Source: Sthenelais limicola
Taxonomy: Eukaryota; Annelida; Polychaeta; Phyllodocida; Sigalionidae
Length of the DNA: 64,000 nt
Direction: 5' to 3'
NCBI GenBank assembly: GCA_942159475.1
Contig: OW804100.1
Location: forward strand, 10,786,646-10,850,645
A program made the translations under genes and the position numbers. Numbering within the stretch: position 1 is the stretch's first letter; each line of letters starts with the position of its first letter. Below the pieces are notes generated by a model. The model had not been told where the DNA came from and did no database searches. It was given only the letters and a program-made list of their open reading frames with translations. Shown here piece by piece: positions 23,094 to 37,100 of this stretch.

Positions 23094-26000
23094 GCTATCA
23101 TATATCCTGGAGGAACGATTCAAATGAAGAAAAACCGATTAAAAGCAACAAATTCCACCTCGAATTTTTCTCTGCATACCACTGCACCAGTGCCCTGTTA
23201 TTGCCCATTCAAAACAGGTGGGGTATTGGGGAATCCCTGGTCACATATATGCGTGTGGGCAGGGAGTTATTGTAGGGTCTATTTTCATATAGCTTTGGGT
23301 GATTGCACATGGGCTTGACACTTGGATACACATATATGTTTATGTATCGGATCCAAAGAAGCAAGGCTAATAGACAATCAAGTTTTGGGTCACAGTTAGA
23401 AACAAACACACAGACCAATCAGTTGAGCAATGAATCACCAGTATAGGCACACAATTATAGAGATGTATACATGACTCTGGTCTGACAATTGGCACTTAAA
23501 ATTCAATCAATTGATATGTCCAATACTGAACAAGAGGTCAACTGGGATCAGATCATAAGCATTATATTGCACCCTCATTTCCAATATATGACGTATACTA
23601 ACAAGGGGGAAATCCCTCTGAAATATCTGGTTGAGAGACCATCCAATGTCCGTCCATTCGGTGCGCACCGAATGAAAAATTGGCCACTTCTTTGGCTAAT
23701 TACATGCTTTTAATGAGCTCTGAATTCTTAGATATTCAGGGACATGTTTGGGTTTGTCTTATACTTGGTGTATGTGGCAAAAGGAAAAAATGCGCGGATT
23801 TGCGCATGCATAGCTGGTAGTGCATTTTTAACAATATAATTAGCATTCGTATGACATCCCTCTGACTCAAGAGACAGTAGTATAGCGTCTGTGAGGACAG
23901 TCCTTTTGTGGCAAGCATCTGCAAGCATTTGCAAGAATGGCTTAGCAGTGATACTAGATGTTGAGACACTAAGAATCCTGATCTGTCCCATGAAGTTATT
24001 TTCCTAAAGAAAGTCTGGATACATGTTTAAATGAGTTTCCATATATGGGAGACTTGCTGGCAGTATCCTGGATGTCTATCTCCCAGAAGAGAAATATTTC
24101 AGTGTTTTAGCCTTGCACCTCTTCCATCATAAACCGATCCATTGGAAGCGATAAATCGGGGGACACACAATATGCAAACATGAATATTCGAGTATACACA
24201 ACGACAATGTTAATAAAAAGTGATAAAAATATTAGAAATCGTACTCCTGTTTATCCTTGTATGACATGGACGTATTGGTATTGACTTCCCCATTCCCTTG
24301 CCTAGAGTTTCAACAAATTTGTTCTAGGTACCTATCGATTGTGCGTGGCATCTTCTGTCAGGCAATCCCCAGAAGAGAGACGTGTCATTTTGGATTATTA
24401 ATAATTCATCAACTGTTAAAGCGACCTGAGGCAACTTGCTAGCGATCTGCATGCGATACCTCGCGGCCAGGCCTCGTGGAACCTCACCAATCTACCTAAT
24501 ACTAAAATAATACTGACGGCAAAGTGAGAATACTTCCAGGCCCAGCCGTCACTGTTTGCTCCAAGTCTTCGATTCAGCCTCATATGTGCGTCGCATCGAT
24601 CTCGCTACTCCTGAAACCCATGGAATATTCTCCGATTGCAGTGGAACGCGCATAAAATAGGGATTGTGTATGTTTTTGTTGTTGGCGAGTGAGCTTGCTT
24701 TGTACAACGTGTGCTGATCGCCGTGTCAGGGCACGGGACTCTGGATGAATGAACATTGGAGAAACATTTCCTGTGACAAGCAAGAATGGAATGGTAATTG
24801 ATGTTGAAATGGCCGATTGGTTCCAATTCTTGAGGAGTATTTGATCTTCTAGGCAACGTTCCTGCAGCGCAGAGAATCTGACCCGGAGAAAACGCTGGAT
24901 GTTTTTCCTTTCATGCTGCCTGTGGTAAAAGGCTGATTGCAAAGAGTGAGTTGCTGAATGGAATTGAGTAAAGGGGTCCGGGGTATGGAGAAACGAACTT
25001 AATATGAAATAAGTAGTTCCTACTTCATTTGACATTAATAAGACCCTTATTCGCCCCAATGCCAAAGAAAAGGCTCACGAATTGTGTGTTATCATCCGAG
25101 AATTCATACGCTTTACTTGGAAGTTTTGGCAAAACTTTGTTAGGAAAGATTAATGACAGTGTTCAGCTGTAGGCAGACTTTGATTCGTCCATTAGGTTGC
25201 GTTGCAATGATGCATTAAATCCAACTGGACTCAGTACTTGCAGAAGGTGGATTATCCTGGAAGAAACTAAATCAGGAGTGGATACGATTGCGGGATCCCA
25301 CTCAAAATAAAGGAATGAACATTAAGTAAATGTGATATGGAGAGGAGCTGTGCCGTGATCTGCAAGGACAGAGGTTATAAACCCTTTTACATGGCCGGTT
25401 CTTTTCTCATTCTAGTGCTTGTGACCCACGTCCAAATGTGATCGAAGCACATGACTCAATCCAGTCCATACATAGACGTGTGTGATCAGGTCCAGGAATG
25501 GGACACCTAACATAAAAGCCTACACTGGTCCATTAAAGGCAACGCAAACAAAAAATTGAGGACCTTTGTCGTAGCACAATTGGATTAGGCGAAGCCGGGT
25601 CCCATTGAGACCTTTAGATTTAAGTGGATGATGTCACACGGATGAGTTCTGGTTCACAGGGAAGCTAGCAGTGGTACCTCATGGATATCACAAGGAAGGG
25701 GAAAGGCCCAATATGGTGGTGGCGAGCCGATAGATCCAATCGGCTTTGGCACTCTGCATTAAGGAAATGGTGTGCAGGTGGGACAGATGGATGAGATTGT
25801 ATTAAATCGCTGCAAGCGCATGGCTTCTCCTTGGTGTGCATATCCTGTAGGCAGGGCTGCCAACAAATCGAAACCTTATCGGCCGAAAATATTAGTACAA
25901 GCTGCGTGAAGCATAGGGCTTATGCGTGTGCCGAGACAGAATCATGGGATAATCAGTATATTTATCTGTTAATCAGTCATCGTGTGTGTGTGGAGGAGTA

Positions 26001-28617
26001 TGATTCCTATGTTCACTAGTGTGTAAAACGGCTGTACTGGTATTAGTCGAAATCACTCCGAGAGGACGCTTTACAATGGATGATCTAGCGCAGCGGGACC
26101 AGGACAGATAATTTATATATAAAAAAGCCTGCATTTGCTCTCTCATCAGTCATCATTAAAATCACAGCGGAGTTGTAGTGTAGTTACATTGTTTTTTGCA
26201 CTGTATATATATACATATAAATATATACACTCTACAAGAACTGTGAACCACTATATTCTACTTAAGATGGCCTAACGGAGGGAACGTGTAAGCATTGAAG
26301 GAAAATTGCTTCTGTGAAAGCCCTTCAGTAGGCATTTGCTGGTTTCTGCCACATTCTGCTTAACAAGATTGTGACAACTTAGTTCTGGTGGCATTGTTTG
26401 AAGGGTAAACGGGTAGTTACAGGAGTCATGGCGGGGTGGAACGAGGGGCTTGAGGCTATCACAGGCTGATGGAACTCCTCCAGGAATACAAGTGGTAGAG
26501 GGTGGTCGCTGGACGCCAGCCGAGCAGGCCTCTCTTGTGGGCTCATTATGGCTTATATGCCACTCCGCCTTTCTCCGACCTCTTCCTGGGTATACATTGT
26601 TATAAATACATAGCGCCTCAAGTTAAACATGTTCCACTTATAGACTTATTTATATCGCTCGTGCCCTGGAGCTAAGTAAGGAGAAGAGGAAAACATATTT
26701 GAATTGATGCGCAGTTTTTGCCTTGTTCTGATTTTAAACAGGCCGCCTGCTTTACGGTAGCAGTAGTTATTGATGGTGTTTTTGCATCATTAAATTGGAG
26801 ATTGATCGTGAGATGGCGGCATATGATGATGGTAATGCTTTGACTCCTGATTTCTTACAAGCAATTTTTGGTAGTTCTCCCGTCCTATGCTAGCAGGGTT
26901 TTGTGATGGAGATTCCGCAAGGAAGGCTGAATAAGTGAAGCCATCTTTATGGATGTGAATATTCCTGGCTCATGGCTCCGTCGCCGCTTACCAGGCAATG
27001 ATAGCCCCAATGATCAAATCACCACTGCGTGGGTTATACCAGTTTAACATCCTACCGATAGCCTGGGGCAACACGAGATAGCCTGCTCCTTCTCATATAA
27101 TGAGACCCCATAGTCCTGATAGACCTTGTCATTGTCGTTGCTGCCACCGCCCGTCTCTTACTGCTGCATGGCCATGAACATATCAGGCCATGATTAATAA
27201 AACATAGGGACGTTTTTGGCGTCTCCTTTGTTGGACCTCTCACAATGACTTTCTCTTAAACCGTGCCATCAATTCTTACTCCGTTAATCATTCTTTGGAT
27301 CTTACGGCACTGGCGATGATAGCTTGCAGGCGCGCTCTTCAAATGCTCTGAGCTTATTCATCAATGTGGGATATATAGCCTGAGACTTGGCTTTTCTCTG
27401 GAACCAGTATCTAGAGTTACACAGGATATTGGGCAAGTAATAAATCAGCTCCAGTGATCTTTGCTATGACAGAGGCTGAGCTGTAAGTGATCAGCCTTCT
27501 ATAGTCTTTGTCATTCGTCAACCTGTCTCTGTAGGCCCCCATCACTTCGTTCTCTGCCCCACACTCCCTCTCTTAGGCCCCCATCCCAAAGGGGATGGAT
27601 TGCTGAACTGTGCACCAATACATCATAGCTTTGAACCATCCTTTCTGCACAAATGCAAGCAGGAGCGCTAAAATATCATTCTCACACTTATACCACTTTA
27701 AAACCACCTAGATATACAAGTTGATGTTAAAGGTCATCGGCTTATATACTGCAAATTGGCTTAACGAATTGAGTCGGCGAATTTCCTCATTAATCGGGAA
27801 TTATGAAGAAACTCTGCTAGGCTAATGATATAAATCAATATTCTATTGAAATTGTCAGAGCGCTTGCTTGGTTATTGATGAATTATTGCGGGCTAAGCCT
27901 CCCGGCTCTGTCATAGCAGTAATACCACCACTCTCATTGAACGAGGCATTTGTCCGGTGCTAGGCTAGCTAGAAGGCTGAACATATCGGACACATCATCA
28001 GTACAATTGCCTCTTGTATTGGTTGCACCCAATACTCACAGGGTTCACGCACGGGCGATGCGCCCTAGTCGGCCGGAATGACTGCGTATCTGATTTTTTT
28101 CCCAATGAAAAAATACCCTGTGAAAATCGATAATCTTTGACCTGCCTTGATTCACCAAGTTCTGATGATACATTGCACTGGCTGTTGTTATGGACGATTA
28201 TAAGCATCTCTGAGCAGTTGGTGACTTTGGAGACCGCCTACTGGATTTACTTGCACGCGCTCCGCCGACACAAAAGGCAATACTTTGGATGAGTTCTGTC
28301 AGAGTGTGAATACAATCCAAATGTTGAAGTATCATATTGTGGGAGGAGGAAGAAGAAGCTTAGTGGGGCTCTGGACTGCCCATGCAAAAGAGTTGCTCTA
28401 ACTCCGATATTGTTGTATTGGATTAGCTCTTGTCAGTGCGGTGAACAGATTCAGAAGCCCCGGAGAGAGTGTGAGAGGGATTCGACTTGTGTGACCAGGT
28501 TTATTTTCCCTGGGAAGCACCTAGGTAAGAAGCAGCCAGTATTGATTGCTTTTACTTGGGAAATGATGAACTGTGTGCCGTTATAATTCGCCTCTGCTGC
28601 TTTGTGAATGAAGCCAG

Positions 28618-28684
28618 GATTAAGTATGATCCTGCTCTGAAGTCTAAGTCAAATTCATCCCGGAGTCAGACACCGCTGGAGGAG
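28618..28684 (+). CDS. Candidate 67 nt exon, Ser/Lys-rich
   Basis: GCCAG at 28617 precedes an open frame that ends GAG GAG followed by GTAACG at 28685. The peptide reads IKYDPALKSKSNSSRSQTPLEE (given here as two pieces: IKYDPALKSK and SNSSRSQTPLEE). It is low in hydrophobics and looks like a disordered linker. The pyrimidine tract is short. With the acceptor at 28617 the entering phase does not match the 8885 exon's exit phase 0; an acceptor at 28624 (AAG) would give a 60 nt phase-0 exon. The frame continues to a stop at 28759, so a terminal-exon reading is also possible. A ratchet-like TAG followed by GTAAGA lies about 90 nt upstream (28526). Confidence 0.33.
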
Positions 28685-28759
28685 GTAACGCAGGAGGAGG
28701 GAGGTTACCACTATGAGGTATTGGATGAATCACTTCTGCCTCCAGCCCACCAAAACTGA

Positions 28760-30520
28760 CTGGAAAATTTATTGATTTTCTTCATAATATTTGAAGGGGC
28801 GGAAAGGCCAGTAATAGACTGGTACCAGAGGATAGACAACGACCGCCCTTTCGACATAACATATTAGTGCAAGCTGTTAAATGTACATGTGAACACATAC
28901 TCTACATAATTATACTTAAAGTCATCATTCATCCCTTGTCCTTATACCGAGGACTAGGCCGATAGAGGTTCCCATTCACACTGCTAGTTGTAAAACTAGG
29001 TAATGTATCGCTTGGATAAACAGATGCGAAACGAGATTTAATTTCGTTCGAGACGAGTGCATAAAATGGTAATATAGTCTATGCAAAAGTCCCGCGAATC
29101 ATGATCGCAGTGATGTAGATAGAAGATACAGATGTCCATTCCATGAAGGGACCAAATATATTTCAGGTGTTGTACATGTTCTGCCGCCTCACATAGCATT
29201 AGGTCATCTCCTAGAGAGTCTTGTGCTGCCGCCAGTACTTACATATAGTCTAGAGTTGAATGCTGACCAACATCAACTGGTATCCTACGTCTCAGACGTT
29301 TCATACGTTCCATACATGACGGAAATATTACCTTTGTTTATGGAGGTATAACTAATTTTGCTCAACTATAAAAGGATATAGTGCCTCAATTTTTTAAATA
29401 CGGAACCTATAAAGGTACCATCATATGGCTCTAACAGAATAATTACACGGCACAGGTTGACTGTACCACACATCAATCATAAACGCCGCAAGGATTTTAC
29501 TTCAAATACACTACAGGATATTCCTAGCCTTTTATATCATTTTTGACCAAGAATTTAATTATTTCTCAGCCATCACCAAAAGGGTATCGCCAGTAACGGA
29601 CACACTTAACTATCCAGTGATTTATTAGAAATAGATATACATGTATATTTGCAAAAGAGATAGCAAGCAATCACCCGGATATCTGTACATATATATTTTT
29701 TGCCTGTTTAACCCAGATCCATCCACACAAATACAACCTTAGATGTCTTTCATCCCCTGGATTTCAACATACAGTCGACCTTTCATATCCGATTCCCAGG
29801 ATTAGCAACTGGAGAAACATACCCGTTCAAATCGCCATTAGACCGGTGCCGTTAGCTTCTTCTATTCCCTGATACCCATCCTTGTTTCAATGTTGAGGTG
29901 CATATATTAAAGGCTTAATACGAACTAGTGCCCGTTTATACCCATCCCGAGGAGGGAGGGTTAAATGTGATTGAATGAGGCGTCTATACTTCAGCACCAT
30001 GTTCTCGTGGTGTCAACTCAAACATCGCCATAAGGTGAAATCAGTCAGCTTTAAGAAATACGTGGATACCATCACATATGAAAACGTAGGTACCTTTGTC
30101 TATACTCGGCCTCTGCATTGTTAACTTGTCTTGTTTCTGCTAGAATTGTATTTGTTTATTAGAAATAGATAAGTTCTGATGAAATAGGATGGGAATACAT
30201 TGGTCCACTAACGTGGAGACCTTCCCAATATTCCTAGACTCATTCTTAGTTTCCCTTCTGTTAATCTATTCCTGAGGGTGGTGTATTAAGATACGATGTC
30301 CACGGTCAATATATATGAATGTGATGTCCCGAAAGCATCGACCTCTAAATCATTGTTTCCAGGATGGACTAGCTGACCCACACCAGACGGTGACTAGTGC
30401 TGGATCCAATGTGGTTCCGTGTCTCATTCTTGTGTATTTGATTTACTTACAAATACTCTTTTTGTTCGCAAACGGTTCTTCTAAACATTCGGTCGCTTTT
30501 ATTAGAATAATTCTATTATG
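28760..30520. other. Intron, nothing recognised
   Basis: Ordinary AT-rich sequence with no paired splice sites and no repeat found. Confidence 0.5.
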
Positions 30521-30524
30521 CCCC

Positions 30525-30632
30525 TTCAATCTGTCTGTCTCTTCTCTCTTGTGTCTCTTTGTCTCTGTCTGTCTCTCTGTCTCCCCTCTCATTCACTCAC
30601 TCATTCACTCACTCTGTCTCTGTCACACATAC
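30525..30632 (+). repeat. TGTCTC/ACTC microsatellite region
   Basis: Imperfect CT-rich simple repeat: TCTGTCTGTCTC units, then CATTCACTCA units, then CTCTGTCTCTGTC. It explains the open frames of 142 and 73 codons that cross it. Confidence 0.85.
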
Positions 30633-33600
30633 GAGACAATATTAATGTACGTGTTACTTTCTATAATGGCGATAGTTGCCCCTTTGGTTGGACAAAGGAG
30701 TTTAGATCTTCCCCCAAAGTTAACCCTACACCTCATTAACTGAAACCGATGAGAATGATATTCATTATCGGTATACATGTTTGCTCCTTTCCTTATACCT
30801 GTTGCAGTTAATGCTGCTATGTATGTAGGCCCCATTTATTGTCTAAAGGGTAGCTATAGACGTAGAATTCCTGCATGGTTTTAAGTTTTCCAAACATGGC
30901 TCGAGGTTAACTAATATCGATTCAAGTGAAACTGAATATGTGTATGTGTGTGAAGGCCCGTCAGTGTAAAGGTAGCGAGCTAACTAGTTCATCTTCCTCG
31001 AATCAATACTTATCTATCTTTGGCTCTTGTTATCCCATCACTGGGTAGGATAGATCAGCCCATAGATGTGGTCTCTCTCTTACTGGGAGGACATTTTCTA
31101 CGTCTGGATAGCTTTTGTGACAACTAACTAGGAGTAGAGTCGATCTTATAAATGTTATAGGCGCTGCCAATTTCTTTGTGTCCAGAACCATTCAATACAA
31201 TATAAGGAAAGTAGTATATAATATACAATATATAGAGAGAATGGAACGAGGTGCTAATAATTACTAGTACCTAGTTCCATTCACTATTTTTATTATATGC
31301 CCCTAGCATAGACAAATATTGATATATAAACCATTCTTTTTGGTTTCGAAAGCTAACAGAAAACCCAATTCGAATTTTTATTGTAACATATGATGATATT
31401 TTTGCACTCCACTTATCGCACCTCGCAAATGGAATGCCCATATAATAAATCTGAATATTCGTCGGAACCCGAAACCTGCTGGTTATGTTATGTTTGCTGG
31501 CTCACAGTTGCTGGCTTATGGTTGCCTCTCGGTTATCTATGTTCCAACGCTAATGAGACATTAGCACTGAGCCAGAAGCAAATCCAGGCAAGTTGTTACC
31601 GGAAGTGGTGTCAGCTGATCGCTGCGTTCCACACGCGTGACTTCCGGCAAGCATGGGCATGTTGAGACTGACTAGAGCCGCGGCTAACAATTGAATCTGT
31701 CACCGGACATTCTCCCCTTTAATGTACATCTAGTCAGAGCCTTGTAACGTAGACATCGTTTGGGAAATTTCCCCAAAGATTCCATAACTGCTGAATGGAG
31801 TGCACTAGTGGAAAAGGAAGAAATGAAAAGGGCATTGCTATTTGCCGAGAAGTGCCATTGCTAGTTACAAACTTAAAGTCATGCCACCGTATAACGTGAC
31901 GTGTAAAATTACTGCCATGACATTTCCCACGTTGCGGGGATCCCATCCAGATAAAAATAAATTTGTTTTCATTGTGACTGCAAGTCCCTTCCAAAAGCCT
32001 TGGACAAGAATTCTATATTGGCGATTATTGCCCTGGTTAGCTTGGCCTCCCCGTGCTTACTGACTACCATTAAATGACCCTGTTCGATTAGTTTTGGGAT
32101 GCAGCCAATAAATGTAGGCTTTTCTCTGACATATATGGCTTTGGCTTTTTATAGTGTATGTTGGACTGGCACAGGGCGGGCCCTAGGGCTTGCTCCCAGA
32201 AGTACCTCCATGATTCACTTGGAAACCTATAGATGTTGTCGTCATAATATTTCACTTCTTGCGCAATGGATTATTTGCACCACCGTCGATTCCCCTGTGA
32301 ACTGATTTGCGATAGGGTTAAGTCTGATACATAGTGATGAAATTACATGCCTAAAAAAGTACACCACCGATTGTTAAGTTTGTTGGCAAAGGTTTAGGGA
32401 ATCAGAATAAACTATGGTTGGAGGGGATGACCTTTGGGATGCTCATTGAGAGGAAGTCATATCTATAGTAACACATTGGTCCTTTACTTTCCTATACCAT
32501 TCGCCATACAGACGATCTAAAGTCGAGCAGTGACTATCTGTACAGGGAAATTACCACTGAATGTTTTTTGTGTGTGATATGGCAGTCCGTCCCAGTATAA
32601 TAGGGGTTCATTTGGTTAGCGTGACCTAGGCAATATCCAAAATTTAATTTATACTACAGCTATGGAATGTGTATAGACTTACTTATTTCAGGTTGTCAAA
32701 TCAAAAGTCTGTGTACGATACTGACAATTGAGGCATTTAGAAATCCGCTACTTCTAAGGATGTTTCTTCTAAAAGTAGGAGCATACACACCATTGGAGAA
32801 CTTATGAGATACAATTTAAATGATTTGCACCAAAAACTACTTGCATGTAATTTTCCAGGCTTCATGCTTAGACAGTTATAAGAAAGAAACACGTGTCAAA
32901 CATTGTCTTAGGTAAAAGCGACTTCATGATTGCGTGATGTACCATCCACCAATTTCCTCCAATCTGCAAGTGTGCAAAACCTTGATTTATAAATGCACCC
33001 GATAGAAGGTAGTGAATCATTACTGTAAAAGAAAGTGAAAATAAAGGTTCATATATTATAAGAGAAAGTAATGACGTCTCACATTCCCTTAGTTATGCGC
33101 AAAAATGACATGTCCATTTAGATTTTAGAATGTCACATTTACGCCCCTATCACACCATTTACTGAACATTGTAAGAGTACTGAATGGCTTTTAAAATCTA
33201 AGGCATAGCACATTTCGTATCGATTTGTCTCGTGTCATTTACCTGAAACGTTTCTCTGTCGTTTCTTCAATCCTCCAGATCATAATTTAAATGTACTGCC
33301 CTCTAATATTTGGTAAAACTTTGAGTTGTAAAAGGACTGTTGACACGTTTCAAGAACACCAGAGTTTGATTGTAACGGGTGTTTGAGTTCATGCTCTCTT
33401 TTAAGCGATTGCTCCAGGAGTGACAATTAGACGGTGCGTGGCGGAAGGCACCAGTGTGCTTTGTATACACAATGGCTTCATCGCGTGTTGAAATCTATTT
33501 TTAGAATCATGTCTTCAATTTTCATGGATAGACACAACAGTTTCCCGGAGTTGACTCCCTCCTGCCCATATGTCTCCATCCCCCCGTCATCCATTCTCCT

Positions 33601-34112
33601 CCATCAACTCCCTAGAACTAGAAGAACCCGCCCGCGCATTCTCTGCCGAACTTATCAAAAATAATTGTCAGAAACACCTCCAAAGCCCCTCCAAATTCAG
33701 ATCGCTCCATATTGAAAGGAACTTAGAGCACGTTCCCAGCTGGAAATAGTTTGTGGGAAGCATCCTTGTTCTCTCGATGACGTCATATGGAGAGCGTCAT
33801 TACGCTGATGACATGTTTGTCGGTGCGGCTGGCGTGCGGGCTGCGTCTAGTTACGGATGATTGCGACTCATTCGTTGGCTGGGTAACATTCTACTCAGGC
33901 TTTGGATGAGGAGGTCTGTTAATGTTCCTGCCCCTTGCAGCCGCTCTATATCTTATATATTCCTCAGCTCTATTCAGCTTGCAATTCTCCTTCGTCAAGA
34001 GCGACGATATTAATTCTTAGTTCCTCTTTTGTTTTTCTCGATATGTTTAGAAAATTCAGAGTGAATCTAGAGCCGACATCTTTACAGAGGTTTGCTATTT
34101 GTTTTCCTTTAG
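30633..34112. other. Intron up to microexon 34113
   Basis: No firm exon. An ETS-type ACCGGAAGTG at about 31598 is followed 40 bp later by an inverted ACTTCCGG. A CRE octamer lies at 33778-33785 in a motif-dense stretch (33690-33900) resembling a conserved element. The last 20 nt form the pyrimidine tract of the 34113 acceptor. Confidence 0.45.
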
Positions 34113-34154
34113 AATCAGCTCTTCACATTTAACAACTTGAAGCAGACTCTGGAG
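34113..34154 (+). CDS. Candidate 42 nt microexon
   Basis: The acceptor tract TTTGCTATTTGTTTTCCTTTAG ends at 34112 (tract 34091-34112). After 42 nt comes GAG and a strong donor GTAAGG at 34155. Only one of three frames is open, phase 0 at both ends, reading NQLFTFNNLKQTLE. The acceptor TAG is an in-frame stop, so the sequence is not part of a longer ORF. Both splice sites are good and very close together, which is uncommon by chance. Phase-0 boundaries let it be skipped or joined to the 8885 exon without a frameshift. The peptide is not recognised. A nearby CCCAG followed by GTGAGG (34349) is a weaker ratchet-like site. Confidence 0.42.
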
Positions 34155-37100
34155 GTAAGGCTTTTAGGCGTCACGCAAGGAGGCTTGAGCTGTGTTCACT
34201 AGTAGAGAAAGCCACCCGCGCAACGGCTCTGTCTAGAGTCCATTAAGATCGAGAGTTGGCCATTGAATCCTTCAATAATTCCAGATGAATCTATGATGAT
34301 AAAATGTGACTCTTTAGTTTGACTGGGATGGTTTATTTCACTGACCCAGGTGAGGGCTCGGATTTTGATTGAGTCACTAGTCCGTGTAAACAATATATTG
34401 TGATATATACCGTATATAGTTTCTAATTGGTTGAGGCTAGTTTTTAAAAGAATTTGTGACATAGGACAGGACATTGTGAGGATCGCTAAGTGTATGTATA
34501 CTAAAACTATATTCAGTCTTGGTGCAGACATTTGTGCTACCAGAAATTCAAGATTAGAATAGATGAGTGTTTGCGGGGAGGGAGTGTTCTCAGGGAACTG
34601 CTTTTAAAATATGCTTTTCTACATTACCATAGAAATGAGAAAATCTCTGGCCAGGTTTGGTTTATGCATTGAATTGCAGCCGTGCCACTTGCGGCTAACA
34701 TCGCCTGTCGTAGACTATTCTCTTCTCCATTCATACCCATGCAGGATGAAGTACACCTGATGAAAACGTTATACCTTTGCTGTTACATCATGAATAGCAT
34801 CTCCAACCGCTGTGTTTCAAGTAGGACCATTCTAGCCTCCGCTTCCTTGCCAACGTTCGGATGTTTGGCTCCGCTATTATTAAGTAAATGCCGATACCAA
34901 ATACCGTCAAGGCATATACATAACGCTCTCCATTTATTAATTAGGAGTTGTGAGAAGTAGAATCGGCGTTCCTGCTCCTATCTGCTGTATTTATGCTAAA
35001 CTCCTCATTAGATGTAACCCTCCCTTTCAGACACCATTGTCGTTTACAAATTGATCATCATTGTTAGAGATTGGCCGTCTTTCATGTGTGTATATTACGA
35101 CAGGCTGGTTGAATCTAGATGCCATAACTCACCTTCTCCTCCTTACAGATCCGGGTGTCTTTCGGTGAATAAAGATTAATTAATGAGGTTTTTCCTCCAT
35201 ACGTTGTGGCTATAGATGCCATGCGGCTGCATTCATGTAGGGCAGTAGTCTTATGTACTTCGTCATAAGTATATTCTTAGCGTAGCTTCCTTGAGAAAAA
35301 TACTTGGTCAATGGAGTGCTTCCAGGATAGCCTTTCCCACCACGTCATTACCGCTCTTCTCTAGTCTCACCTTCAAAGGTATAATTATGGGAACATCTAT
35401 GTCTTACTTGAAGTGTAAGCTTGACATGGTAACTCTGCCGTAATCCCAGGTCACTGTGTGGGATACAGAACAGGCTAAAGTTTAAAGTATGGAGCTGAAA
35501 GAAGGGAGCGTCAAGAGAGTTCTTCGCGGGGTCATTGAGGCTATTTGAAGGTCATTGAGTTCGATGATAAGCCCTTAGGGATTATATCGACAATGTGATC
35601 TTCAGGGTCGGTGACACTAGGTTTGCCCTACGTTAAGTCCCTTTTAGTCCCTCCCGACAGAATAATTTACATCACTTTGATCACTTTTGTTGTGTGGTTA
35701 GGCACCGGTTTCCTAAAGCATTCTGTTTGACTTGTTAACAATTATTTTAATCTCAGTTTAAATCAGTTTGGGCCTTTAGCCGACACAACCATGATCCCCG
35801 TCATATTTATTTCTTCCACTTCCCCCACCTGTCGAAGTATTTCTATTGTACCTAAAGCCGTATATTCTTTAGACGTTAAATAAAGTCTGTTTTTAATGAG
35901 CACCACCATATAAAAAGCCTGTAATTAGAGGTCCCGTTTTTAGGGATGATCTGGATAGCAAGTGGATTTAATGAGCTAACATGACATGAGAATCATCAAC
36001 ACGAACATGAAGATAATGACCCCCAGCTGCCTCAATAGGCTCCCAACTATATATAAACTCTTCTGAGATAATTTGCCTGTCTCTTTTAGCCTCTAAAACC
36101 ACAAGGTAGAACTCATACAATGAAGGTTGGAGTCTATTATGCAGAAAGGTTTGTGAAAGTCTATAGTTGATTTTACATTGTGCGTCCCTCGTTATCTTCC
36201 CACTCCTACCGGTGTAAATGTGAGACGCCCTGTCTGGCTGGACTGGCGGCAACCACTGGAGGTTTTTGAGTAGCTAGAAGCTTGTTGATCACGTGACAGT
36301 CTCTATTAGCTAATTGGGTGGTGACTGACAAGGCTTTAGAATAAAGGCGTGGTTCAGAATATAAATTTTACTTTAAAGTGATTGCTTAATCGAGATTCTC
36401 CCTGAAAGGAAAATGGAATATCTATCATACTTCAACTCGTGCATGGTGTCAGTAGACTGCCCTGGTCCTTGCCGCTTCTTGAACACTCCCGGTCGTGCAA
36501 ATGGAGAGATGTTTTAATTCTGATGTTTCTACGCAAACCTTTTTGATGCACTAATAGCTTATCATCTTGTGAATCCACTTGAGAATTCGCAAAATGTCTA
36601 AGTAGACTCTGCATGTGGGTTAACAGAGGACAACTATTTCATAACAATCTGATTGTTCTGCTGTTAATAATCTTAATTCTTAAGAATCTCTATCTTCTAC
36701 TTGACCTGTATTGAGATAAATAGAAACTTGTACTTCTGCCACTGTGCCTTTAAGACGTTTTGTAGTCTCCATAACCCGTCTGAGAATGCATCCTACAGTG
36801 TCGACCAATCAATTCCAACTCAAACTTCCGATATCCTTGAGGAAGAGGAAGTACTTGTCACCATAGCAACGCAGTTGTCCGCCGGGAAGAGAGGATGTGT
36901 GAGCGACGGTCAATCAAATGGATGAAAAGATTATGCTGGACAAAAAACCTGGTCTTCATTTGCAAAACCAATCATTATAGTTGTCAGGACCACTTGTCCG
37001 GCTGTTGTTTGTCCAACGGTAGAAACCTCGAAACAGAATCTCGCCTTCAATAATATAGTTTACATGTGAGGAGTTGTTGACCAGTAGATTAATCTGAGAA

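Larger units (their letters stand above)
19847..28617. other. Long intron stretch with conserved-element-like sequence
   Basis: No firm exon in nearly 9 kb. Blocks around 19900-20300 and 27300-28200 have the non-repetitive texture typical of conserved noncoding elements, which cannot be verified without alignment. Specific items: a strong acceptor followed after 11 nt by CAG and GTAACC (20849-20859), an X-box GTTTCCATGGTAAC at 21354-21367, and a piece of dispersed repeat at 23064-23093. A 161-codon ORF on the - strand (24580-25065) has no recognisable domain. Confidence 0.45.

Noticed and set aside
24508..24528. TAATACTGACGGCAAAG resembling miR-8/200
   Set aside because: The seed matches, but there is no hairpin partner nearby and the 3' part diverges.
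24580..25065. 161-codon ORF on the - strand
   Set aside because: No recognisable domain, no splice or promoter context; a length near the upper end of what 64 kb of such DNA gives by chance.
30315..30743. 142-codon ORF on the + strand
   Set aside because: Kept open by the CT-rich microsatellite it spans.
34331..34355. CCCAG|GTGAGG as a further ratchet site
   Set aside because: The tract before it is short and contains purines; kept only as a weak note under the 34113 microexon.
35127..35134. - strand AGGTGAGT that could be a ratchet site
   Set aside because: On the - strand it is preceded by GGAGGAGAAG, a purine run, so there is no 3' splice site to pair with.
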